Source of the DNA: JAVVHH01 sp963848035
GTDB lineage: Bacteria > Pseudomonadota > Alphaproteobacteria > Acetobacterales > Acetobacteraceae
Direction of reading: 5' to 3'
DNA length: 64,000 nucleotides
NCBI GenBank assembly: GCA_963848035.1
Contig: CAWKCD010000003.1
Location: 310,001-374,000 of the forward strand
The position numbers were made by a program, and so were the translations under genes. The notes below the pieces were generated by a model. That model did not search any database. It was given only the letters and a program-made list of their open reading frames with translations, and was not told where the DNA came from. Shown piece by piece: positions 43,128-51,398 of the stretch (position 1 is the stretch's first letter; each line of letters begins with the position of its first letter).

Positions 43128-45433
43128 CTAGGCCGCCTCTTGCAGCGCCTTCCACACCCGCTCGGGCGTGGCGGGCATGTCGATCGTCTTGGCGCCGGCG
43201 CTGCGGAGCGCATCGACGATCGCGTTGATCGTCGCCGGCGGGCTGCCGACCGCGCCGGCTTCGCCCGCGCCCTTCACGCCGAGCGGGTTGCTGAGGCAGG
43301 GCACCTCGATCAGGTCGACCTCGATGTCCGGCAGGTCGGAGGCGCGCGGCAGCGAGTAGTCCATCAGGCTGCCGGAGAGGAGCTGGCCGGACTCGTTGTC
43401 GTAGACCGTGTGCTCCATCACGGCTTGGCCGACGCCCTGGGCGACGCCGCCATGGACCTGGCCGCGGACGATCATGGGGTTCACGGCTTTGCCGACGTCG
43501 TCGCAGACGATGTAGCGGACCACGGTGAGCGAGCCGGTGTCGGCGTCGATCTCGACTTCCGCCATGTGGCAGCCGTTCGGGAAGGTGTGGACCGAGATCT
43601 TGGCGATCTCGGCGGCGTCGAGCTGGGTCGCGCCGTCGCGTGTGCGCTGGTGGGCGGCGAGATCGAGGATGTCCATGCCGCGATCGGTGCCGGCGATGCT
43701 GAAGCGGCCGGCTTCGAACGTGATGTCGGCGACCGATGCCTCGAGCGCTTCGGAGGCCGCCTGCTTGCCCTTCTCGATCACGCTGGCGGCGGTGACGAGG
43801 ATGGCCTGGCCCTCGGAGTAGAGGCTGCGCGCCCCGCCGGTGCCGCCGCCGGTCGGGATGCTGTCGGTGTCGCCCTGCTTCACGCGGACCTTGTCGCCGT
43901 CGATGCCGAGCTGCTCACCGATGAGCTGGACGTAGGCGGTCTCGTGTCCCTGGCCGGTGCTCTGGGTGCCGACGTAGACGTCGACGAAGCCGTCCTCGGT
44001 GAAGCGGATCTCGGCGCGTTCGCTGTCGGCGCCGCCCGTGGCCTCGAGGTAATAGGCCATGCCGATGCCGCGCCGGCGGCCGCGCCGCTCGCTCTCGGCC
44101 CGGCGGGCGGGGAAGCCGTCCCAATCGATCTTCTCGAGCGCCGCATCCAGCACGCGCTGGAAGTCGCCGCTGTCGTAGACCTGGCTCATCGCGGTGGTGT
44201 AGGGCATGGCGGACGGCGGTACCATGTTGCGGCGGCGCAGTTCGATGCGGTCGATGCCGAGTTCATAGGCGGCGGTGTCGATCAGGCGCTCGACGAGATA
44301 ATTGCTCTCTGGACGGCCTGCGCCGCGATAGGCGTCGACCGGGACGGTGTTGGTGAAGACGCCGATCACGTTGGCATAGGCGGCCTGGAAACCGTAGACG
44401 CTGGCCAGGACCTTGGTGCCGGCGCCGGTCGGGATGAACGGCGCGTAGGTCGAGAGATAGGCGCCCATGCCGGCGACGTTGCGGGTGCGGATCGCGAGGA
44501 ATTTGCCGTCCTTGTCGACGGCGATCTCGCCCTGCGTGATGTTGTCGCGGCCGTGCGTGTCACAGAGGAACGCCTCGGACCGTTCGCTCGTCCACTTGAC
44601 GGGGCGGCCGAGCTTGCGCGCGGCGTAGCAGGTCAATGCGTGCTCGGCATAAAGGAAGAGCTTCATGCCGAAGCCGCCGCCGACGTCGGGGGTGACGATG
44701 CGGAACTTGTCGGCGCCGACGTTGAAAACGGGGCCGCCGAGGAGGTCCTTGATGCCCCAGCCGCCCTGGGTGTTGGCGTAGAGCGTCCAGCGCTCGCCGT
44801 CATATTCGGCCAGCGCGACGCGGGCCTCCATCGAGTTCACGATGATGCGGTTGTTCACCACGGTGAGGCGCGCGACGTGGGCGGCCTGCTGCGAACAGCG
44901 CCTCGGTCTTGGCCTTGTCGCCGGCTTCCCAGTCGAAAACGACGTTGCTCTTCACGTCCGGCCAAACCAGCGGCGAGCCGGGCTCCATCGCGGCGGCCGA
45001 GATCGGTGCAGCTCGGCAGCACGTCGTAATCGACCATGATCAGTTCGGCGGCGTCGCGGGCAGCCTGGTGCGTCTCGGCGACGATGAACGCCACCGGGTC
45101 GCCGACGTGGCGGACCGCGCCGTCGGCCAGCACGGGGTGCGGCGGATCGGCACGGTCGGAGCCGTCTCGGTTCTTGAGCGGGATGCCGCAGGGCAGGTTG
45201 CCGATCCCGTCGGCCTTCAGGTCGGCCGACGTGTAGACCGCAACGACGCCCTCGACGGCCTTGGCCTCGGCAGTCTCGAGGCTGGTGATGCGGGCCGCGG
45301 CATGCGGGCTGCGAAGAACGACGCCGACCAGTGCGTTCGGCAGGGCAATGTCGTCGGTATAGCGCCCTTTCCCGAGGAGCAGTCTCGGGTCCTCGACCCG
45401 GCGGACGGGCTGCGCAACACCGAACTTTGCCAT
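43128..45433 (-). pseudogene. Xanthine dehydrogenase-family molybdopterin-binding subunit (CoxL-like), two frameshifts as read
   Basis: Three frames form one large subunit of about 768 codons. The first, from ATG 45433, has VAQPVRRVEDPRLLLGKGRY and HVGDPVAFIVAETHQAARDA. The second covers LVWPDVKSNVVFDWEAGDKA. The third runs from VNNRIIVNSMEARVALAEYD to the end, with PDVGGGFGMKLFLYAEHALT, VDAYRGAGRPESNYLVERLI and GVKGAGEAGAVGSPPATINA, which contains the catalytic Glu. The loop reads AYRGAGRPES and not the AYRCSFR of true CO dehydrogenase. No medium (FAD) or small (2Fe-2S) subunit lies beside it. Junctions are near 44994-45001 and 44882-44888. Confidence 0.78.
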
Positions 45434-45568
45434 GACGTTCTCCGCGAGTGGTTTCACCCACCATATTTGGCGGATACCCCAACCGCCAAGGGGCGGCGAC
45501 GCCGGGAGCGCGCACGGTGCCGGGAGGCGAGACGAATTCGGCCCGGCTGGCGAGCCAGGCCGATCGAG

Positions 45569-45901
45569 TTAGCGGCTCATGCCAGTGCTGCTGCCGGTGC
45601 TGCCGCTCGAGCCAAGCCCGCCGGACGAGCCACTGCCAGTCGCGCCGGTGCTGCTGCCGAGGGCGGCGCCGGAGCCGTTGTTGCCGGTGCCCAGGGTTGC
45701 GCCGGTGGAGCTGTTGGTGCCGACGTTGCCGCCGATCCCCGCGCCGGTGCCGACGCTACCGCCGCCGCCGCTGGAGCCAGCCCCGCCGCTCGCGCCCGCG
45801 CTGCCCGCTCCCGCGCCGCCGGCGCCTTGCGCGAACGCGCCACCGACCATGGCGGTGGACAGAATTGCGGCCAGGGCTGCCGACTTCATGATCGAACGCA
45901 T
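45569..45901 (-). CDS. Secreted Gly/Ser-rich low-complexity protein
   Basis: ATG 45901 gives 110 residues with a good signal peptide (MRSIMKSAALAAILSTAMVG, cleaved after GGAFA). The mature part consists almost wholly of glycine, serine, alanine and threonine (GAGSAGASGGAGSSGGGGSV, TGNNGSGAALGSSTGATGSG). No domain is recognisable. It could be a surface or periplasmic structural protein. The signal peptide argues for a real gene, but low complexity leaves doubt. It lies downstream of the RND pump gene on the same strand after 96 bases, which include an imperfect hairpin at about 45925-45945 (CTGC..GGGC-CAT-GCCC..GCAG). Confidence 0.55.
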   Translation of the reverse strand: MRSIMKSAALAAILSTAMVGGAFAQGAGGAGAGSAGASGGAGSSGGGGSVGTGAGIGGNVGTNSSTGATLGTGNNGSGAALGSSTGATGSGSSGGLGSSGSTGSSTGMSR

Positions 45902-45997
45902 CTCGGAAATCCTTCCATTCAAAGCTGCAGGGCCATGCCCCGCAGGCGGTCTGAAGGCCCGAGCGTCCTGGAAGTTCACCTCAGCTTTCTGTGTGGA

Positions 45998-48900
45998 TCA
46001 CTCCGCCGCCCCTTCCAGCTGCCTGGCGGGCTTGCTGGGCGAGAAGCGCCGCTTCACGCTTTCGCGCATCGTCTGGAACACGACGTAGAGCATCGGGATG
46101 ACGAAGATGCCGAGAGCGCTGGCCGCCAACATGCCGGCGAACACAGGCGTGCCGACCGCGCGGCGGCTGATCATCGCGGCGCCGTTCGCGGTCACCAGCG
46201 GGATCAGGCCGAGGATGAACGCGATCGACGTCATCATGACCGCGCGGAACCGCGTGCGGGCGCCGAGCCGCGCCGCTTCGACAATGCTCTTGCCCTGCTC
46301 GCGCTGGTCCTTGGCGAATTCGACGATCAGGATGCCGTTCTTGGCCGCCAGCGCGATCAGCACCACCAGGCCGATCTGCCCATAGAGGTCGAGCGACAGC
46401 CCGGCCAGGAACATGCCGATGAACGATCCGAGCACGCCCACCGTGACGGAGAGCAGCACCGGGATCGGGATGACCCAGCTCTCATACAGCGCGACCAGGA
46501 ACAAGTAGGCGAACAGGACCGCGAGGCCGAGAATGTAGGCGGTTTGGCCCGAGGCCGACACCTCCTGATAGGCCGTGCCGGTCCACTCGAACGAGTAGCC
46601 CGGCGGCAGCACGCGCTTGCTGACGTCGGTCATCGCCGCCAGCGCCGTGCCGGAGGAGATCCCGGGCTTGGGCGTCCCGGAGATGCTGATCGACCGATAG
46701 TTGTTGTAGCGGCTGATGGTCTGCGGCCCGAGCACGATCCGGGCGTCGGCCACGCTGCGCAACGGCACCATCTGGCCCTTGTTGTTGCGGACCTCGATCC
46801 GCCAGATCGACTGCGCGTCGACGCGGTCGGCGGCCTCGCCCTGCACGTTGACCTGCCAGACGCGGCCGAACAGGTTGAAGTCGTTGACGTAGATGCCGCC
46901 GAGCGTCGCCTGCAAGGCGGTGAAGATGTCGTTGGGCGAGACGCCGAGCGCTTGGGCCTTGGCGCGGTCGATGTCGAGGTAGATCGAAGGCGTCGTCGCG
47001 CTGAACGTGCTGAATACGCGGGTGAGGTTCGGGTCCTGGTTGGCGGCGGCGAGCAGGCCGTTCATCACCGAGCCCATCGCGACCGGCTCGGCGCCCTGCA
47101 GGTTCTGCAGCTGGTATTCGAAGCCGCCCGAGGTGGACAGGCCGATGATCGGCGGCAGGTTGAACGGGAACACGTTCGCCGAGCGGATCTGCTGCAGCGC
47201 GCCGAACATCCGGCCGATGACAGCCTGCGCCTTGTCGGCGGGCGCGCCGCGTTCGGCGAAAGGTTTGAGTCGCATGACGATGAAGGCGGCGTTGGATTGA
47301 TTCCCGCCGTCGAGCAGCGAGAAGCCGACGATGGAGAGCACGTTCTGGATCTGCGGGAAGGTCTTGGCGATGGCCTCGACCCGCTGCACGACCTCGCGGG
47401 TCCGGGTGACGCTGGCGGCGTCGGGAAGCTGGACGGCGACGAAGAACGCGCCCTGGTCCTCGTCGGGCAGGAACCCGGTGGGCGTCAGTTTGCTCAGGGC
47501 GAAGATGCCGCCGCCGCACGCGGCGATCACGAGCAGGGACACGATGCCGACCCGCAGCAGCCGGGTCACGATGCCAGCATAGCCGTCGCGCGCCCAGTCG
47601 ATGCCGCGGCCGATCCGGCCCATGATCCCGCGGCGAGGGCCGCCGTGGCGGAGGAACACACCGCAGAGCGCGGGCGACAGGGTCAGCGCGTTGATCGCGG
47701 AGATCGTCATCGCCACCGAGATCGTCACGGCGAACTGCCGGAACAGCGATCCGGAGATGCCGGGGATGAAGGCGATCGGCACGAACACCGAGAGCAGCAC
47801 CAGGGTGATGGCGATGATCGGCGCCGTGATCTGGCTCATCGCCTTCTTGACCGCGTCCTTTGGCGGCAGGTCCGGCTCCTCCTCCATCACGCGCTCGACG
47901 TTCTCGACGACCACGATGGCGTCGTCGACCACGATGCCGATCGCCAACACCATCGCGAGCAGGGAGACGGTATTGGCGGAGTAGCCGAGCACGAGCAGGA
48001 CGGCGAAGGTGGCGATCAGGCTGACCGGCACGGCGATGCTGGGGATCAGCGTCGCGCGCAGGCTGCCGAGGAACAGGAACACGACGACTACGACGAGCAC
48101 GAAGGCTTCACCGAGCGTCTTGATGACCTCGTCGATCGTGTCGGAAACGAATGTCGAGCTGTTGTAGAACACCGTCGATTTCAGGCCCGGCGGAAAGCGC
48201 GTGCCGACGTCGTCGAGCGCTTGCTGCACGCGCGCGCTGGTCTGGACGGCGTTCGCGCCAGGGGCGAGATAGACGCCGACGGTGACGGCCGGGTTGCCGT
48301 TGAGCCGGCTCTCGCTGTCCTGCGTCGCGGCGCCGAGTTCGACGCGGGCGACGTCCTTGACCCGCAGCAGCGAGCCGTCCGGATTGGCGCGAAGCACGAT
48401 GTTGCCGAATTCTTCGGGGGTGGACAGCCGCCCCTGGGTCTGCAGGTTGATCTGGAACTGGTTGTCCGCGCTGGTCGGGCGTGCGCCCACCCGGCCGACC
48501 GGCGCCTGGACGTTCTGCGCCTGGATGGCCAGGATCACGTCGCTGGGCGCGAGATTGAGGCTGATCAGGCGCTGGGTGTCGAACCAGATGCGCATCGAGT
48601 AGTCCAGCGCGCCGAACAACGAGGCGGAGCCCACGCCGGAGACGCGGCCGAGCCGGTCGAGTACGTTGATGGTGACGTAGTTGGAGATGAACAGCGGATC
48701 CTGCTTGGCGCCTTCGCTGCTGAAGGCGAGGAACTCCAGGATCGCCGAGGACCGCTTCTGCACGGTCACGCCCTGGCGCTGCACTTCGGCGGGCAGGCGG
48801 GAGAGGGCTGCCTGGACCCGGTTGTTGACGTTGACGGTGTTGATGTCGGGGTTGGTGCCCAACTCGAACGAGACAGTCAGGCCATAGCTGCCGTCATTGG

Positions 48901-49150
48901 CCGAGTTGGACTTCATGTAGATCATCCGGTCGGCGCCGTTGACCTGTGCTTCGAGCGGCTGCGCGACGGTCGACTCCACGACGGAGGCGGACGCGCCGGG
49001 ATAGCGCGTGGTCACCTGGACCTGCGGCGGCACGATGTCGGGGAACTGGGCGACCGGGATGCTCCGCATCGCCAGCGCGCCCGCGAGCGTCATGACGATC
49101 GCGATGACGATCGCGAGCCGCGGACGGTCGATGAAGACGCCGGAGATCAA
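45998..49150 (-). CDS. RND multidrug efflux transporter (HAE1 family, AcrB/MexB-like)
   Basis: At 1050 residues this is a complete HAE1 pump. It starts MISGVFIDRPRLAIVIAIVM and has VAQFPDIVPPQVQVTTRYPG. In helix 4 it has the proton-relay aspartates (VLAIGIVVDDAIVVVENVER), then a conserved AITLVLLSVFVPIAFIPGI and the second half with LALYESWVIPIPVLL-type helices near the C-terminus. It exports hydrophobic drugs from the periplasm, powered by protons. The adaptor gene lies 26 bases upstream on the same strand. No outer-membrane factor follows, so a TolC/OprM-type partner must be encoded elsewhere. The frame is intact. Confidence 0.95.
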   Translation of the reverse strand: MISGVFIDRPRLAIVIAIVMTLAGALAMRSIPVAQFPDIVPPQVQVTTRYPGASASVVESTVAQPLEAQVNGADRMIYMKSNSANDGSYGLTVSFELGTNPDINTVNVNNRVQAALSRLPAEVQRQGVTVQKRSSAILEFLAFSSEGAKQDPLFISNYVTINVLDRLGRVSGVGSASLFGALDYSMRIWFDTQRLISLNLAPSDVILAIQAQNVQAPVGRVGARPTSADNQFQINLQTQGRLSTPEEFGNIVLRANPDGSLLRVKDVARVELGAATQDSESRLNGNPAVTVGVYLAPGANAVQTSARVQQALDDVGTRFPPGLKSTVFYNSSTFVSDTIDEVIKTLGEAFVLVVVVVFLFLGSLRATLIPSIAVPVSLIATFAVLLVLGYSANTVSLLAMVLAIGIVVDDAIVVVENVERVMEEEPDLPPKDAVKKAMSQITAPIIAITLVLLSVFVPIAFIPGISGSLFRQFAVTISVAMTISAINALTLSPALCGVFLRHGGPRRGIMGRIGRGIDWARDGYAGIVTRLLRVGIVSLLVIAACGGGIFALSKLTPTGFLPDEDQGAFFVAVQLPDAASVTRTREVVQRVEAIAKTFPQIQNVLSIVGFSLLDGGNQSNAAFIVMRLKPFAERGAPADKAQAVIGRMFGALQQIRSANVFPFNLPPIIGLSTSGGFEYQLQNLQGAEPVAMGSVMNGLLAAANQDPNLTRVFSTFSATTPSIYLDIDRAKAQALGVSPNDIFTALQATLGGIYVNDFNLFGRVWQVNVQGEAADRVDAQSIWRIEVRNNKGQMVPLRSVADARIVLGPQTISRYNNYRSISISGTPKPGISSGTALAAMTDVSKRVLPPGYSFEWTGTAYQEVSASGQTAYILGLAVLFAYLFLVALYESWVIPIPVLLSVTVGVLGSFIGMFLAGLSLDLYGQIGLVVLIALAAKNGILIVEFAKDQREQGKSIVEAARLGARTRFRAVMMTSIAFILGLIPLVTANGAAMISRRAVGTPVFAGMLAASALGIFVIPMLYVVFQTMRESVKRRFSPSKPARQLEGAAE

Positions 49151-49176
49151 GCGCGCGCTCCGCTATGGATCATCGG

Positions 49177-50332
49177 TCAGCTCCGTTGCGGGCCAGGGGG
49201 TGTCGGCGCCGGCGCGCCTGGTGCGACGACGAGCCCAGGCCGGGCCCGCTGCACGCCGTCGACCACGACCGTTTCGCCCTCCTTGAGGCCGGAGGCGACG
49301 ACGGCGGTGTCGGGCGTGCTTTGGCCGAGTTGGATGCGCCGCTGTTCGGCCTTGTTGCCTTCGCCGACGACCCAGACGTAGTTGCCCTGCTGATCGGAGA
49401 GCACGGCGGAGCGGGGGATCGCCAGTGCCTGCACCGGTTCGACGCCTTGGAGCAGGACGGTGACGAACTCGCCATCGGCCAACTCGCGCGCGCCAGGTTC
49501 GCCGGGCTTGGCGCCGGGACGGATCGGGTTGGGCAGCGAGCCGCGCAACGTCAGCGTGTCGGTGTTGGTCGAGACGGTGTTGTCGACGTAGTTGAGCGTG
49601 CCCTGCTGGTCGTAGATCTCACCGGTGGGCAGGCGGAGCTTGATCTTCACGGCGCCGAAGCCGCCATTGCCAGCGTATTTGTCACGCAGGTCGAGCGTCG
49701 CGCGGACCGAGACCGGGAACAGCACGTAGATAGGGTCCTGGCTCACGATCGTGGCCAAGACGCCGGTGCTGGGGCTGACGACGTTGCCGACCGTGACGGT
49801 GGTGCGGCTGATCAGGCCGTCGATCGGCGCCTTGATGTCGGTGTAGTCGAGGTTGATCTGCGCCTGGCGGAGTTGCGCCTGCGCGGCCAGGAGCTGCGCT
49901 TGCGCGGTTCGTGCGGCGGCTTGGGCGTCGTCCACGTTGCTGCGCTGGCCGGCCGGCGTGTTCAGGAGCTGTCTGCGCGCGGTCGAGCTTGAGGTTGTTG
50001 TTCTGGACCGTGGCTTGCGCCTGGGCGACGGTGGCGGCTTGGGCCGCGACCTGGGCCTCGAACGGGCCTTTCTCGAGCATGTAGAGCGTCTGGCCGGTCT
50101 TGACCTCGGCGCCCTCCGTGAACAACCGCTTTTCGAGGAAACCGGTCACGCGCGCGACCAGGTCGACGCGGTTGGTCGCCTGCACCCGGCCAACGAATTC
50201 GCTGGTTTCGGTGACGGCGGTCTTCTTGACCGTGATGACGCCGACCGCCGGCGGACCTGCCGGGCCGGGCTGCGCCCGCGCGCCGCCGGCCGATAAACCT
50301 ACGGATAGTGCCACGAGCAAGACGATGCGCAT
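49177..50332 (-). pseudogene. RND periplasmic adaptor (MFP, AcrA/MexA-like), frameshifted as read
   Basis: From ATG 50332 the first frame has a signal peptide (MRIVLLVALSVGLSAGGARA), then FVGRVQATNRVDLVARVTGF, LFTEGAEVKTGQTLYMLEKG and the start of the coiled coil (AQAATVAQAQATVQNNNLKL). The second frame continues with AQAQLRQAQINLDYTDIKAP and IDGLISRTTVTVGNVVSPST, and ends with GLKEGETVVVDGVQRARPGL. Together they form a complete adaptor of about 385 residues. The junction is at 49968-49976, where CAG-A-CAG-CTC reads continuously if one A is dropped. The 1156-base span is one over a multiple of three. Confidence 0.85.
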
Positions 50333-50468
50333 GCTGTCACCTAGCTTGTTCCATCGGCCAAAGCCAAACGCGACGATCGCCAGTTCACCAAACCGTGTCG
50401 ACCCGGTCTTGCGGGGAGGCGCGGGCGGACGCACCCTGTCGGATGCTTGATGGGAAAGAGGAGCGGTC

Positions 50469-51386
50469 ATGGGCGAGCATGTGACGGTATGCGAGGTCGG
50501 GCCGCGCGACGGGCTGCAGATGGCCAAGTCGCGGATGCCGACGGCGATAAAGATCGAGTGGATCAGGGCCGTGGCCGCGGCGGGGGTGCCGGAGATCGAG
50601 GTCGGCAGTTTCGTGCCGCCGAAGCTGATCCCGTCGATGGCCGACACCGCCGAGGTGGTGCGGGCGGTGCGCGATCTGCCGTGCATGATCCTGGCGCTGG
50701 CGCCGAACCTCAAGGGAGCGCAGCTCGCAGTCGCGGCCGGCGCCCGCAAGGTCACCATCCCGGTCAGCGTCAGCGAGGGGCATAGCCGGGCGAACACCAA
50801 CCGGACCACCGCGGAAGCGATCGCCGAGGTCGGGCGGGTCGCGGCCTGGGCGGCCGAGGAGGGCAGCGGAGTCGAGGTCGAGGGCGCGCTCAGCACGGCG
50901 TTCGGCTGTTCGATCGACGGCGTGATCCCGACCAAACGGGTGGTGGAGGTGGCGGTTGGGCTGGTCGAGGCGGGGGCGGACATGGTGGCGCTCGCCGACA
51001 CGGTCGGTTACGCGCATCCGACGCAGATCCGCGACGTGGTGCGGGCGGTGCGGCACGCGGTAGGCGACAAACTCGAGGGGCTGCATCTGCACGACACGAT
51101 GGGGTTGGGGCTGGCGAATGCTCTGGCCGGGCTGGAGGAGGGGATACGCAGCTTCGATGCGGCGCTGGCAGGTCTCGGCGGCTGTCCGTTCGCCCCAGGG
51201 GCGTCGGGCAACATCGTGACCGAAGACTTGGTGTTCATGCTGGAGAGCATGGGTTTCACGACCGGGATCGACCTGGAGAGGCTGGTGGCGGCGCGCGCGT
51301 TCCTGCAGCAGGGGCTGCCGGATGAGCCGCGTCATGGCGCGCTCGCTCGGGCCGGGCTGCCGCGCACGTTCAGGGCGGCCGCCTAA
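50469..51386 (+). CDS. mvaB: Hydroxymethylglutaryl-CoA lyase
   Basis: The 305-residue TIM-barrel protein begins VTVCEVGPRDGLQMAKSRMP, in which the Arg-Asp-Gly triad sits at the active site. It has EIEVGSFVPPKLIPSMADTA, LADTVGYAHPTQIRDVVRAV, GLHLHDTMGLGLANALAGLE with the His metal ligands, and the catalytic-cysteine loop ALAGLGGCPFAPGASGNIVT. This loop separates HMG-CoA lyase from homocitrate or isopropylmalate synthases. It splits HMG-CoA to acetyl-CoA and acetoacetate in leucine degradation. The start has GAGGAG upstream. mutS follows after 12 bases. Confidence 0.92.
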   Translation: MGEHVTVCEVGPRDGLQMAKSRMPTAIKIEWIRAVAAAGVPEIEVGSFVPPKLIPSMADTAEVVRAVRDLPCMILALAPNLKGAQLAVAAGARKVTIPVSVSEGHSRANTNRTTAEAIAEVGRVAAWAAEEGSGVEVEGALSTAFGCSIDGVIPTKRVVEVAVGLVEAGADMVALADTVGYAHPTQIRDVVRAVRHAVGDKLEGLHLHDTMGLGLANALAGLEEGIRSFDAALAGLGGCPFAPGASGNIVTEDLVFMLESMGFTTGIDLERLVAARAFLQQGLPDEPRHGALARAGLPRTFRAAA

Positions 51387-51398
51387 TCGGACCTGACA

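Noticed and set aside
42864..45029. Plus-strand frame of 721 codons antisense to the coxL-like gene
   Set aside because: It is an antisense shadow with Ala/Val/Asp-rich composition; the minus strand holds the conserved molybdenum-hydroxylase motifs.
43128..45433. Aerobic carbon monoxide dehydrogenase large subunit
   Set aside because: The active-site loop reads AYRGAGRPES and lacks the Cys-containing AYRCSFR of genuine CO dehydrogenase; CoxM and CoxS are also missing.
44909..49381. Plus-strand open frame of 1490 codons antisense to the RND pump, its adaptor's end and the coxL-like gene
   Set aside because: It is the complement of well-conserved genes, consists of low-information Arg/Asp/Gly/His-rich sequence and has no domain, signal or ribosome site. 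Long antisense frames are expected at this GC content.
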